The notes: generated from the sequence alone by a model not told the origin. Positions 1 through 9,842 are shown, numbered from the stretch's first letter. The stretch: 64,000 bases of DNA from Planctomycetota bacterium (GCA_003388505.1 QQVO01000069.1:1-64000), one strand, 5' to 3'. A program made the numbers and translations.

Positions 1-475
1 TCATTGTCGACCAGGTCGAGAAAACGCCGCCAGTTCTTTCCGAATTCGAAACGCTCAGCCGACACGTTGCACAGAGCTTCCCAAAGGCGCCCGGTCAATC
101 AACAAGCACTTCCCGTGTTCAGGGGCGCCTGGATTGTAGCCTGTCCCGCCGACGGCCGCAGGACGCCGCGGCGTCTCTGAAAGACTGTGCTACGCCGGAT
201 TATTCACCACGGAGGCACGGAGACGTTTCATGGTGAGATCTGCGGGGACAGCAACAAATCACTCGTGAATCTCCTGCGATGATGCATGGATCGAGTCGAC
301 TTGCCTTTCGGCAGCCCTTAAATTACGCCACTCGGCCGTTGAACTTGTTTCAAGGCGAGACACAGGGTTCCAAGGCCGTGGGGCAGAAGCGTCCTGCTGG
401 CAACGCTCGCGCTGGTGTCTCTGTGGTGCCATCCTTGATGGGTAATCCGGGCTGGCGGTCCTGCCCGCGACTGCG
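1..475. other. Non-coding stretch downstream of glnB
   Basis: No convincing gene was seen on either strand. The short open frames here lack a recognisable protein pattern. Around 199-227 there is a purine-rich phrase, caccacggaggcacggaga, that looks like low-complexity intergenic DNA. No strong hairpin with a T-run follows the glnB stop. Confidence 0.5.
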
Positions 476-832
<357 letters not shown>

Positions 833-907
833 TCACTCAGTGGTGCGTCAATTCAGATTATTGGGCTGAGGGGTTCTCACGGGAGCACGAATCCCGCAGG
901 GTTTTGT

Positions 908-957
908 GCGAATCTGCAGTCCAGCCAACCCCCAAAAAGAGCCCTGACAGGGCATTC
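908..957 (+). repeat. Intergenic repeat family 2, copy 1
   Basis: Lies between the two P-II genes. It contains tccagccaacccc followed by the palindromic core GCCCTGACAGGGC at 941-953. Related copies lie at 36180-36229 (same orientation), 50596-50645 and, degraded, 49754-49790 (opposite orientation). The core can form a 6-bp stem around one base. Confidence 0.6.
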
Positions 958-1009
958 AGTCGCCGCAGGTGATGTTTCCGCGCGCCATCCGCCTGCAGGG
1001 AAATGTCGT

Positions 1010-1393
<384 letters not shown>

Positions 1394-1426
1394 TCAGCGC
1401 CAACCCGGCGATCGCGCCGCCGGCGC

Positions 1427-2839
1427 CTACAGGAAGATGTACCCTTCCTCGCCATGCTGGCTCAAGTCGAGGCCCTGAATTTCCTCGTCCTCGGTGACCC
1501 GGAGACCCATCGTGGCATCCAGAACCTTGAGGATAATGAACGTGCCGACAATCGCCAATCCGGCCGACGCCGCGACGCCGATGAGCTGGTTGACGAACTG
1601 CTGAACGTCACCCTCCAGGAGACCTCTCGCGGCCGACGCCGTGCCGTCTTCGCCGATACTGTAGGTGACGGCTTTCGTTGCGAAGACGCCGGTGAGAACG
1701 GCGCCGATGGTCCCGCCGACTCCGTGGACGCCGAAGGCATCGAGTGAATCGTCGTAGCCAAACTTGTTCTTCACGGTCGTGCAGGCGAAGTAACAGCCCA
1801 ATCCGCCCGCCAGTCCGAGGATCATCCCCTGGACGGGAGTCACTGCGCCCGCTGCCGGTGTGATGCAGACCAGCCCGGCCACCGCGCCCGAGCAGGCGCC
1901 GAGAATGCCCGGTTTGCCGATCTTGATCCATTCGGCGACCGACCAGCCGAGAACTCCCGCGGCGGCCGCAAAATGCGTGGCCACGAAAGCGTTCGCCGCC
2001 GAGGCGTTGGCTGCGAGGGCGCTGCCGGCGTTAAACCCGAACCAGCCGACCCACAGGAGCGCCGCTCCGATACAGGTGTACGTGAGGTTATGCGGAGGCA
2101 TCGGCTCCTGTCCGAATCCGACTCGTTTGCCGATCAGCAGAGCGCAGACCAGTGCCGACACGCCCGAACTGATGTGCACCACCGTCCCACCGGCGAAGTC
2201 GAGCGCCGCAAACCGGCCGTCCAACAACCACCCCCCCTCTCCCCACACCCAGTGAGCAATCGGACAGTAGACGAACGTCCCCCACAGGATCATGAAGACG
2301 CACATCGTGCTGAACTTCATTCGCTCGGCGAAGGCCCCGGCGATCAACGCCGGCGTAATGATGAAGAACATCCCCTGAAACACCATGAACACGGAAGTCG
2401 GAACTGTTCCACTGGCGGGAATCACCGGACCGCCGTTGTCGGCGTCCCACGACGGGATCACCCCGTGAAGACAGATGTGGTCCAGATTCCCGAAGTACGG
2501 ACTCTCGCCGCCGAAGGCGAGTGAGTAGCCCCACAGCGCCCAGACGACCGACATCAGACCCATCAGGAAGACGCACTGCATCATCACGCCGAGAATGTTC
2601 TTCTTGCGGACCAGCCCTCCGTAAAAAAGCGCCAACCCGGGTGCTGTCATCATGAGCACCAGTGCGGATGATGTGAGCATCCAGGCGACGTCGCCCTTCT
2701 CGAACTCCGGGAGTCCGACCACGTTCACCTCCGGCATCGGGGCAACATCGCTGCTTCCTTGGGCAACGGCCAGACGCGGTCCGACCGCGAGCAGTATCAC
2801 CCCCCACACCAGACTGCTACGACACCTCACCTTCATCAC
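1427..2839 (-). CDS. amt: Ammonium transporter (Amt family) with signal peptide
   Basis: A 470-residue Amt/Mep/Rh channel. An N-terminal hydrophobic stretch ending LAVAQ looks like a cleavable signal peptide, as in many bacterial Amt proteins. The first core helix carries GLALFYGGLVRKKN. The conserved Asp motif DFAGGTVVHISSG contains the first pore histidine, and DAFGVHGVGGT the second, so the twin-His conduction site is intact. It is the first gene of an operon with two P-II genes, whose products would gate it. A sigma-54 type promoter lies about 160 bp upstream of the start, which predicts induction under nitrogen limitation. Confidence 0.95.
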   Translation of the reverse strand: MMKVRCRSSLVWGVILLAVGPRLAVAQGSSDVAPMPEVNVVGLPEFEKGDVAWMLTSSALVLMMTAPGLALFYGGLVRKKNILGVMMQCVFLMGLMSVVWALWGYSLAFGGESPYFGNLDHICLHGVIPSWDADNGGPVIPASGTVPTSVFMVFQGMFFIITPALIAGAFAERMKFSTMCVFMILWGTFVYCPIAHWVWGEGGWLLDGRFAALDFAGGTVVHISSGVSALVCALLIGKRVGFGQEPMPPHNLTYTCIGAALLWVGWFGFNAGSALAANASAANAFVATHFAAAAGVLGWSVAEWIKIGKPGILGACSGAVAGLVCITPAAGAVTPVQGMILGLAGGLGCYFACTTVKNKFGYDDSLDAFGVHGVGGTIGAVLTGVFATKAVTYSIGEDGTASAARGLLEGDVQQFVNQLIGVAASAGLAIVGTFIILKVLDATMGLRVTEDEEIQGLDLSQHGEEGYIFL

Positions 2840-3000
2840 TAACCCCTTGAGCGCTGGGAGATTGACGCGTCCTCGCCGATCTCAAGCAGGAGGAACTGGC
2901 AGCCCGCAGAGTCCTTGGCCGGTCGGAACAGGGAAGTCCATTGCGTCCCGTCGTCCACGAATTTCCGCAGGCGCACAACTCCTGCGATGAGTCGCTAACA

Positions 3001-3016
3001 GGCAACTCATGTGCCA
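3001..3016 (-). promoter_or_regulatory. Sigma-54 (-24/-12) promoter for the amt operon
   Basis: On the minus strand 3016 to 3001 reads TGGCACATGAGTTGCC. The sigma-54 consensus is TGGCACG-N4-TTGCW, so the GG (-24) and GC (-12) elements and their spacing match. The predicted transcription start is near 2990, giving a leader of about 150 nt before amt. The site also lies just beyond the hairpin that would end transcription from the upstream small gene. Confidence 0.75.
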
Positions 3017-3042
3017 GTCGGGGGTCCGCCCCGAGGGCGCAT

Positions 3043-3078
3043 GCAAGACCCCGCGAACAAGCGTTCGCGGGGTCTTGC
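3043..3078. terminator. Perfect 16-bp hairpin, likely terminator
   Basis: GCAAGACCCCGCGAAC at 3043-3058 is followed, after a 4-nt loop, by its exact reverse complement at 3063-3078. It lies about 150 bp past the stop of the small minus-strand gene at 3225-3434 and immediately upstream of the sigma-54 promoter. There is no T-run on either side, so termination is inferred from position and stem strength. Confidence 0.6.
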
Positions 3079-3224
3079 CGTCTATTCGAATCGCCCTCGC
3101 GTCGACGTCCCGTGTGAGGTTGCTTTTTCCGGGAAGTTGTTGCTCTTGAGCCGAGTGTCGGCGACCAACGGGAGCGGGTTCCGTCAGGCAAGCGGTCGCT
3201 CGCATGGCCCGAGGCCCCGCCTCG

Positions 3225-3434
3225 TCAGAGACTCTGCGAGACCGTTTGTCGTGAGCTGCGTCGCAGCAATTCCAGATCAAACGCAACGGGCGACGGCGTC
3301 GCCGAGTTTGCGGTTCGCTGCTTCGATCCGTTTTGGGGGGAACTGAAGAGCACCTCGATCAGAGCCAGGCTGAACAACGACAGCACGAGGCTGAAGGTTA
3401 CGAACAAGGTGAAGCAGATCGTCATCAGCAACAT
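3225..3434 (-). CDS. Small single-span membrane protein, unknown function
   Basis: A 69-residue open frame. The ATG at 3434 is preceded by AGGAG seven bases upstream, a good ribosome binding site. The first ~30 residues (MLLMTICFTLFVTFSLVLSL and onward) are strongly hydrophobic and form one probable membrane span; the remainder is polar with Ser, Thr, Asn and Arg. No family was recognised. It lies upstream of amt on the same strand but is separated from it by a strong hairpin and a new promoter, so it is probably an independent unit. It could be a small membrane regulator or a spurious frame; the ribosome site and hydrophobic start argue for a real gene. Confidence 0.5.
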   Translation of the reverse strand: MLLMTICFTLFVTFSLVLSLFSLALIEVLFSSPQNGSKQRTANSATPSPVAFDLELLRRSSRQTVSQSL

Positions 3435-3692
3435 GGTCTCGTCTCCTGGTTACGCAGTCGGCTCGGTCAGTCCTGTATGTCGTCCGGAGTCGTTCGGTCC
3501 GGGTTGTTTTCACTGAGGGATTGACGTTTGAAGTTCTGACCGGTCAAGTTTTTCTTGACGATCGGGAAAAGATTGAGAGTTTCCGTGCGAGGCACTCGCC
3601 CGCTCCGCCGTGATTGCAATTCGCCTCCGACGCAAGCAGAATGCGCGGCGGTTGTTACGCCGTCCTGTGCGCACTGCTTCGGAGTGGATGTC

Positions 3693-5147
3693 ATGTCTGT
3701 CGGTTTCAACAAAGCGGCCGAAACCCGCCTCTCACACACGATCCATGGAGTTTTCGCGGCCGTCCTGTGTCTGGTCGCATTCGCGCCGATCCCACGTTCC
3801 GTCATCGCTGACGAACGGCCGAACGTGCTGTTTCTGATCTCCGACGACCAGCGCCCCGATACCATCGCCGCCTTGGGGAATGAGATCATCAACACGCCCC
3901 ATCTCGACCGGCTGGTCCGGGAAGGGACCACGTTCACACGAGCCATCGTGGCCGTGCCGATTTGCGTCGCCAGCCGCGCTGAGATCCTCACCGGCCGCGA
4001 CGGACTGCGCAACGGGAAGGACGACTGGGGGTTTTCACCGGCGGACGGCGTCACGCACTGGGCGGGCGCCTTGTCCGACGCCGGCTATGAAACCTGCTAC
4101 GTCGGGAAGTGGCACACCGTCGGGCGACCAAGTCATCACGGTTACACAACCACAGTGGGTCTCTTCGCGGGCGGGGGAGGCAGGTTTCCGCTCACCCATC
4201 CGCAGGACTGGAAAGGCATGGACGTCACCGGCTACCGGGGCTGGGTCTTCCAGACCGACGACGGTCAAATCTTTCCCGAGCAGGGCGTGGGCCTGACTCC
4301 TGATATCAGCAAGGACTTCGCAGACGCGGCAATCGAATTCCTCTCCCGCGAGCGCGACGAACCGTTCTTCCTGCACGTGAACTTTACCGCCCCCCACGAC
4401 CCGCTGTTCTATCCGACCGGCTACGAGGAGACGTACGACCCTGACGCAATGCCGCTGCCGGAAAACTTCCGCCCGGAGCATCCGTTCGATCACGGCAACG
4501 CCGGAGGACGGGACGAAGTGCTGTTTCAATTCCCGCGCACGCCGGAGGAGACCCGCGCCGGTCTCGCGGTTTACTACGCAGTGATCTCACATCTCGATGA
4601 GCAGGTCGGCCGCATCCTGGCGACGCTGGAGCAGACCGGTCAGCTTGAAAACACCGTCATTGTCTACTCCAGCGACCACGGGCTGGCGATGGGGAGCCAC
4701 GGCCTGCGCGGCAAGCAGAACATGTACGAGCATTCCGTCGGCGTGCCGCTGATCTTTCGAGGACCGGGGATCGAAGCCGATCGACGAACCGACGCCCAGT
4801 GCTACCTGCGCGACCTCTACCCGACGACCTGCGACCTCGCAGGCGTCCCCATTCCGGAGTCGGTCGACGGCCGCAGCCTCGTCCCCGTCCTCTCCGGCGA
4901 TGCGGACGCGATCTATGACCAGGTCTTCGCGCACTTCCGCGACTCACAGCGGATGATCCGCACCGATGAGTGGAAGTACGTCGTCTATCCCCAGGTCGAC
5001 CGCGAGCAACTGTTTCATCTCACCGAAGACCCGGACGAACTGACGAACCTCGCCGAGGATCCAGAGCACACAAAGACGCTCAACCGCCTCCGCGATCAAC
5101 TCACCGCCTGGCGAACCACCCGACAGGACGCGACGCTGGAGGATTGA
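3693..5147 (+). CDS. Exported sulfatase (formylglycine-dependent, S1 type)
   Basis: A 484-residue arylsulfatase-family enzyme. The ATG at 3693 is preceded by GGAG nine bases upstream and begins a protein whose hydrophobic stretch near residues 18-35 ends in a signal-peptide-like site before ADERPNVLFLISDDQ. The DD of that segment is the metal-binding start of the family. The activation motif is CVASR at residues 91-95; Cys91 would be converted to formylglycine, with Ala in place of the commoner Pro. The segment YSSDHGLAMGSHGLRGK and the C-terminal DPDELTNLAEDP are typical of planctomycete sulfatases. The likely role is desulfation of sulfated polysaccharides outside the cytoplasm; the substrate is not evident. 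Confidence 0.9.
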   Translation: MSVGFNKAAETRLSHTIHGVFAAVLCLVAFAPIPRSVIADERPNVLFLISDDQRPDTIAALGNEIINTPHLDRLVREGTTFTRAIVAVPICVASRAEILTGRDGLRNGKDDWGFSPADGVTHWAGALSDAGYETCYVGKWHTVGRPSHHGYTTTVGLFAGGGGRFPLTHPQDWKGMDVTGYRGWVFQTDDGQIFPEQGVGLTPDISKDFADAAIEFLSRERDEPFFLHVNFTAPHDPLFYPTGYEETYDPDAMPLPENFRPEHPFDHGNAGGRDEVLFQFPRTPEETRAGLAVYYAVISHLDEQVGRILATLEQTGQLENTVIVYSSDHGLAMGSHGLRGKQNMYEHSVGVPLIFRGPGIEADRRTDAQCYLRDLYPTTCDLAGVPIPESVDGRSLVPVLSGDADAIYDQVFAHFRDSQRMIRTDEWKYVVYPQVDREQLFHLTEDPDELTNLAEDPEHTKTLNRLRDQLTAWRTTRQDATLED

Positions 5148-5220
5148 TCTGAGCGAAACGCTCGTCCACACTGAATCGCCAGAAGCGACGGAAGTGTTTA
5201 CAGGCGAGGATGTCAGCAGA

Positions 5221-5249
5221 GCCACCAGCCACCAGCCACCAGCCATCGA
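5221..5249. repeat. Three tandem 7-bp repeats between convergent genes
   Basis: The heptamer ccaccag occurs three times in a row from 5222, followed by ccatcgac. The block lies between the convergent sulfatase and DUF1080 genes. A related phrase (tcagccacccgccatcgac) is found at 60543-60561 upstream of an MFS gene. Confidence 0.5.
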
Positions 5250-7730
5250 CTACGGTCCCTCCCCCACCACCAATACCTTCCTGTAAGAAATGCCGCCCGG
5301 GATGCCGTCGAGGGCGATGTAGCCGGATTCCGGAATCTGGTCGTCGATGGCGGTCGTGTCGAGCACCTGACGGTCGTTGATCCAGACGTCGAGTTTTTCA
5401 CCATCAACGACCATGCGGAACGTCTGCCATTCGCCCCCGGCGCCCGCCGCGTTGACCTGGGGGGCTTCAATGCCGAACAGCGCGCCGGTGCAGTATTCGT
5501 CAGCGTTCACGCCCTCGTCGTTCGAGAGCTGGATCTTGAAGCAGTTGCCGTACAGCGGGCCGGAGCCCGGATACCGGAAGAAGACCCCGCCCTGACCATT
5601 CGCCCCGTTCGTCCGGTATTCCATCGTCAGTTCGAATCGGGCGTACTCCTGCGGCGACATCAACACCGCGTTCTCCGCGCGGTCGGACGACGCCGTGAAC
5701 TCGCCCAGCGGTCCGGTTGTCCAATCCCGGTTGCCGCGCCGCTGCCACGCATAGCGAGAGTAGAGTTGCTCACGGATTTCCTCCGCAGCGCCGGCCGCCG
5801 CACTGTCCGGGAACTCCTCCGAAGTGCGGTTGATGAACTCCAAAGCTCTGGGCAGGGCGTCTCGCGCCAGCTCCCACTCCGCCTGCCGGACGAGCCGCCT
5901 GGCCAGCCGTTCCATGAACTCGTCACCGGCCTCACCGGCGTCGTCGATCCGATCCCTGAGAATCGTCGGGGGACCGTCGGGATCGTAGGCGAGAAACGTT
6001 GCTGCCCGCAGGTGGTCTGCCTCGTCAGCGTCGTCGAGCGCCCCGTTCGCGAGATTGACCAGCGTCAGAGTGTCCAGTTCCGAGAGGGGCCGCTCGACTT
6101 CCCGCGTGCCGGTTGTGCCTGTCAGAACTCCGTCTTCAAAACTGACGAACTCCAGCCGCAGACTGCCGATACGAAAGGGATCGCCCGGTTCCAGCATCTC
6201 GAGGGCCCGCATCAGGGCCGATCCGAATTCCGCCAGCCGCCGCGCATCGTCGGCGTCCCATCGCAGGAGTTCGACCGCCTGTTCCAGCTCCTGATCCTTC
6301 TGCGCCGCCTCGACGCGCGGCAGAAGCGCGTCGAATTCCCGCGCGGCGACGAGCGCGCTCAGTTCGTCCCGGAGACGTGTATAAGACAGCGGCAACGTTT
6401 TCGGATCAACGGTCTCCTCCGGCGCCGGTTCGTCAGCCGGCATCCCTTCCCGACGGACCGGCGGGCGCGCTTCTGCGACAACCCGCTCCTCGATCGGTTC
6501 TCCTCGCAGCGCAACTCCCCAGCCTCGTTTCGGCGCAAGCCGGACGACGAACAGGTCGCCCCCCGCTTCCGGGTCGTCACAATAATACAGCCACTGCTCA
6601 TCCTCAGAGACCCAGTACTGCCGCCGCGAGCGAGTGGCCGCGTAGTTGTGAAGTGTGAGTTCCGCGATCGTTTCCGCTGCGGCGAATTCGCTGCGGACCG
6701 ACTCCCGGCGCGAGCGGGTCAGCGTCTTGCCGTCGAACGCGTACTGCCGCAGCCCGTCCGAGGAGAGACAGGGATGCAGGCCCGGCATCGGAAAGACGAG
6801 TTCCTTCGCGAACTCCTCTTCAAGCGATTCGCGGATGATGACCCGCGTTTGATAGTCAATCGGATCGGCGCCAGACTCCCGCGCGAAGTAGGCCCTCAGT
6901 CCCTTGCCCACGACCTGGCAACTGGTCCACCTTGAGTTGGGGACGTTCCGAAAGAAGATCGGAGTTCGTTCAGCAAAGTCCGCCAGCGGGTTCGACCGGC
7001 TGAGCGACCAGATGCGCGTCTTGTCGGGCACCACATAGAAAACCCGCGTGCCGTCGATCGTCACACTCGGACTGGCGGGCAGGTCCGCCCCACGGGTCAT
7101 GTCGAGCAGTCGCGGTTCGCCGAACTGCTGCAGCGGCCCGCTTCGCGTGGCGACGTAGATTCCGCGTCCTGCGACCCGATCGCTCACGAACCACAGCGAC
7201 CTTCCGTCAGCGGAGACGAACGGATCAAGCTCCGCACGAGGCGAGTTGACCGCCGTCAGTGCGACCGGTTCGCCGACCGCCGCATTCAGGAGCGGCGCGT
7301 TCAGCAGTGCACTCGGTTCGCCGTCCGTCGTTCGATCGTCAAAGACCGCCTCGCTGTCGTCGGAGAATGCGACCGTCTTTGTGAGATCGCGCGCTCCCTC
7401 GCGGGCCACGGTGACCGAGTGCGTCCCGGGTGCGGCCGTCACCGCGCAGGGAGTGCGTACGAACTCTCCCGACTCGTCGCGAACCGGCAGCCCGTCAACA
7501 AACACCGCGTATCCCGGTTCATCGGTGTACACGCGGCAAGTCGCTGCCGGAAACTCCGGCAGGGGCGGCGGCTCACCGGGGGGTTGCTTCTCTCCGTTCG
7601 TCTCTGCCTGTTCGCGTACGGAAGTCGTTTCCGGTTCGTCACCCGACGGGCAACCACCGGACAACAGGCAGACCCCGCACAAAAGCGCCGTGGCAAGAAT
7701 CGTTCGCAGGAAGTTCACGCTTCGGTCCAT
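5250..7730 (-). CDS. Lipoprotein with PEGA, beta-propeller-like and DUF1080 domains
   Basis: About 826 residues from the ATG at 7730; the frame is open further upstream, but residues before this Met look non-coding. The N-terminus is a signal peptide with lipobox (CLLSGGC). Residues ~57-115 resemble a PEGA domain (YAVFVDG, APGTHSVTV). Residues ~150-420 contain WD40/PD40-like segments such as ADGRSLWFVSDR and SEDEQWLYYCDD, suggesting a TolB-like propeller. The last ~190 residues form a DUF1080 (3-keto-disaccharide hydrolase-like) jelly roll: GGVFFRYPG, WQTFRMVVDGEKLDVWINDRQV. It is convergent with the sulfatase. A role in binding or sensing extracellular glycans is plausible but not shown. Confidence 0.8.
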   Translation of the reverse strand: MDRSVNFLRTILATALLCGVCLLSGGCPSGDEPETTSVREQAETNGEKQPPGEPPPLPEFPAATCRVYTDEPGYAVFVDGLPVRDESGEFVRTPCAVTAAPGTHSVTVAREGARDLTKTVAFSDDSEAVFDDRTTDGEPSALLNAPLLNAAVGEPVALTAVNSPRAELDPFVSADGRSLWFVSDRVAGRGIYVATRSGPLQQFGEPRLLDMTRGADLPASPSVTIDGTRVFYVVPDKTRIWSLSRSNPLADFAERTPIFFRNVPNSRWTSCQVVGKGLRAYFARESGADPIDYQTRVIIRESLEEEFAKELVFPMPGLHPCLSSDGLRQYAFDGKTLTRSRRESVRSEFAAAETIAELTLHNYAATRSRRQYWVSEDEQWLYYCDDPEAGGDLFVVRLAPKRGWGVALRGEPIEERVVAEARPPVRREGMPADEPAPEETVDPKTLPLSYTRLRDELSALVAAREFDALLPRVEAAQKDQELEQAVELLRWDADDARRLAEFGSALMRALEMLEPGDPFRIGSLRLEFVSFEDGVLTGTTGTREVERPLSELDTLTLVNLANGALDDADEADHLRAATFLAYDPDGPPTILRDRIDDAGEAGDEFMERLARRLVRQAEWELARDALPRALEFINRTSEEFPDSAAAGAAEEIREQLYSRYAWQRRGNRDWTTGPLGEFTASSDRAENAVLMSPQEYARFELTMEYRTNGANGQGGVFFRYPGSGPLYGNCFKIQLSNDEGVNADEYCTGALFGIEAPQVNAAGAGGEWQTFRMVVDGEKLDVWINDRQVLDTTAIDDQIPESGYIALDGIPGGISYRKVLVVGEGP

Positions 7731-7952
7731 GCCCAATTGGAGGTGTTTCCCTTGGTATCCTCGCGTCCGACCAAAGAGTGCCGCGTCGGTCCGCCAAGCC
7801 CACACTATACCAACCGAATCGCTGTCGAATCGACGCGACTTTCCGGACGCGTCGGCACGGTCGAGTGGCCGACAACATACGCAGATATTGCAGTCCTGCC
7901 TTTCCTCAGAGAGAATGCGATTCGTGACGATTTCAAACCGGGAGAGTGTCAA

Positions 7953-8456
7953 ATGAGGGCGATCGCCATCGCATTGCTGTTGCTGCTGTGGTGCGGATGC
8001 GTCGATCCGCGGGCTTTGCAGGTCGAGAGCGAACCCGATGCCGAAGTGGTCGAGAATCCCGCCACCCCTCCCACGCCGACGATAGCGGACGTTCCGGCTG
8101 AGATCGTCGAGAAGTCGCAGGCGCTTGAAGAATATCCCCATCTCGTGCAGGTGGAGAACAACATCCGGGCGACCGATCCCTTGACCGGCTATACCGACGC
8201 GATCTGGGCCACGGCCTCGCGGGCCGAGTTGGCCGGCTTTCAGCACACAATTCAGATCCATTACGCACAGCACGAAAAATATCCGTCGTACGAAGAATTC
8301 ATGGACTACTACAAGCAGGCGGGCGTGGAACTCAAAGGGACCAAACCGTGGCAGGTCTACGCGTACGATCCGGCGGACGGAACAATCGTGATTCTCGAAG
8401 ACCGCATCGAAAAGAAGCGCCGCTTCGACGAGGCCGGAATCGAATACACGGACTGA
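7953..8456 (+). CDS. Small exported, probably lipid-anchored protein
   Basis: A 167-residue protein starting at the ATG at 7953, preceded by GGGAGAG. The frame is open far upstream, but that part runs antisense to the neighbouring lipoprotein gene. The N-terminus has a hydrophobic stretch ending LWCGCVDP, consistent with a lipoprotein signal although the lipobox is not textbook. The body is acidic and Pro/Thr-rich near residues 25-50. It then has an aromatic-rich region (HYAQHEKYPSYEEFMDYYK) that recalls small planctomycete lipoproteins. No enzymatic motif was seen. The next gene, a GH18 protein, starts one base after this stop, so the two are translationally coupled. Confidence 0.7.
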   Translation: MRAIAIALLLLLWCGCVDPRALQVESEPDAEVVENPATPPTPTIADVPAEIVEKSQALEEYPHLVQVENNIRATDPLTGYTDAIWATASRAELAGFQHTIQIHYAQHEKYPSYEEFMDYYKQAGVELKGTKPWQVYAYDPADGTIVILEDRIEKKRRFDEAGIEYTD

Positions 8457-8457
8457 C

Positions 8458-9402
8458 GTGAAACGCCTGCTGATCCTTCTCCTCCTGGTCTCCCCGGCCG
8501 CCGCCAATGATCCGGCGAAAGCAGCCGGCGACGAGTTTCTCGTCGTCGGCTATCTGCCGTGGTATCGCGTTGAGTCGGTCTCCGGCCAAAAGTTGGGGCC
8601 GGTGACCGATCTGATCTATTTCGGGATCAAGCCCCGAGCCGACGGCCGGCTGGAGTCGCCCCCGATTGAGCAGGATGCGCTGACGACGCTGACGGAGATT
8701 CAAAAGCAGACCGGATGTCGATTGCATGTGTGCGTGGGAGGCGGCGGGCGATCGCAGGGATTTGCCGCGCTGACCGCGAGTTCCAGCCGCCGGACAGGCT
8801 TCGTGCGGGAGTTGTGCCGATTCTGCAAAGCGGAAGGCTTGATCGGAGTCGACTACGACTGGGAGCATCCGGAAGGAGATGTCCAACTGGCAAACTACGC
8901 CGCTTTGATCACCGAGACGAAGCGCGAACTCGGCGACGAAGGCGTGGTGACCGTCGCCCAGTCGCCCTGGCGTGACTTCGGACCGGCGATTTACGACGCC
9001 GTCGACCGGGTCCACGTAATGTCGTACAACCACCGTTTTCCACACGCCCGGCTGGAAGATGCGCAAAAGGACGTCGTGCGGATGCTCGAATTCGGCTGCC
9101 CCGCCGAGAAGATCGTTCTGGGAATCCCGTTCTACGGCCGCAATGCGAAAGGCCGCACGCGGATTTACGCCGACCTGGTCGGTAACGCCGACGCCGACGC
9201 CGACCTGATCGACGGCTACGCGCTCAACGGCCGTAACACAGTCATTGGCAAAACGCGCTATGCCATCGAGGCGGAACTGGCGGGCGTGATGATCTGGGAA
9301 GTCGGCCAGGACGCTCCCGACCCGCGCCGATCGCTCCTCCGGGCGATCGAGGGCGTGCTCGAAGCGCCGCGATCGCGTTCCGGCGTGCGTCTCCGTCGCT
9401 GA
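8458..9402 (+). CDS. Glycoside hydrolase family 18 (chitinase-like) protein
   Basis: A 314-residue exported GH18 TIM-barrel protein. The GTG start at 8458 lies one base after the preceding stop, and the first ~17 residues are a signal peptide ending in AAA. The catalytic strand reads GVDYDWEHP, giving Asp132, Asp134 and the acid/base Glu136 of the DxDxE core; the first Asp of the longer DxxDxDxE motif is Ile. HVMSYNHRF, GIPFYGRNAKG and GVMIWEVGQDA are the other conserved barrel strands. The expected role is hydrolysis of beta-1,4-linked N-acetylglucosamine polymers or a related glycan. It forms an operon with the small lipoprotein, which may be its partner. Confidence 0.88.
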   Translation: MKRLLILLLLVSPAAANDPAKAAGDEFLVVGYLPWYRVESVSGQKLGPVTDLIYFGIKPRADGRLESPPIEQDALTTLTEIQKQTGCRLHVCVGGGGRSQGFAALTASSSRRTGFVRELCRFCKAEGLIGVDYDWEHPEGDVQLANYAALITETKRELGDEGVVTVAQSPWRDFGPAIYDAVDRVHVMSYNHRFPHARLEDAQKDVVRMLEFGCPAEKIVLGIPFYGRNAKGRTRIYADLVGNADADADLIDGYALNGRNTVIGKTRYAIEAELAGVMIWEVGQDAPDPRRSLLRAIEGVLEAPRSRSGVRLRR

Positions 9403-9480
9403 CCGCCAATCCGGACCTTTCGCTTCCAGGAATGAGGAACGCGACCCTGGCGGCGGCAGTGCTGCCCGACAGCGCACGCT

Positions 9481-9500
9481 GCCGGCGTGCGTACGCCGGC
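9481..9500 (+). terminator. Hairpin downstream of the GH18 gene
   Basis: GCCGGCGT at 9481-9488 and ACGCCGGC at 9493-9500 form a perfect 8-bp GC-rich stem with a 4-nt loop, followed by TTTG. It lies about 80 bp past the GH18 stop. It is a candidate terminator for the lipoprotein-GH18 operon, although the T-run is short. Confidence 0.4.
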
Positions 9501-9842
9501 TTTGCCATCAGCGGCACGCACGCCAGGCTGCGCGCTAGGTGGTTGGGCTGCGGGCGACGTCCGCGCTGGGTTGTCGCGGTCGTTCGGATTATTCCGGTGA
9601 AAGCGAATGCACAGGCGACGGCCAGGCGCCGCTTCCTGATGGATGTCTCTCAATCAATCCGAACGCGGTGCGATGAGGTAGGGTTAAGGAAGCTGGGGTG
9701 ATTGAGGCGTTTTTTTCGCCCAAGCCAGCGGCGGCTGTCGGCCGGATTGCAGCGAATCGTTCTATTTCCGGGGACGCACTTAACAATCGATTTAAAGTCA
9801 GTGCACGGCAGGGACCGAATTTAGAGATCAGACGGTTCCACT

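Noticed and set aside
199-227. Purine-rich phrase accacggaggcacggaga as a mobile element end
   Set aside because: Only one copy in the window and no inverted repeat or target duplication; too little to call.
7731-8507. N-terminal extension of the DUF1080 lipoprotein
   Set aside because: It reads antisense through the small lipoprotein gene. A start at 7730 gives a proper signal peptide and lipobox.
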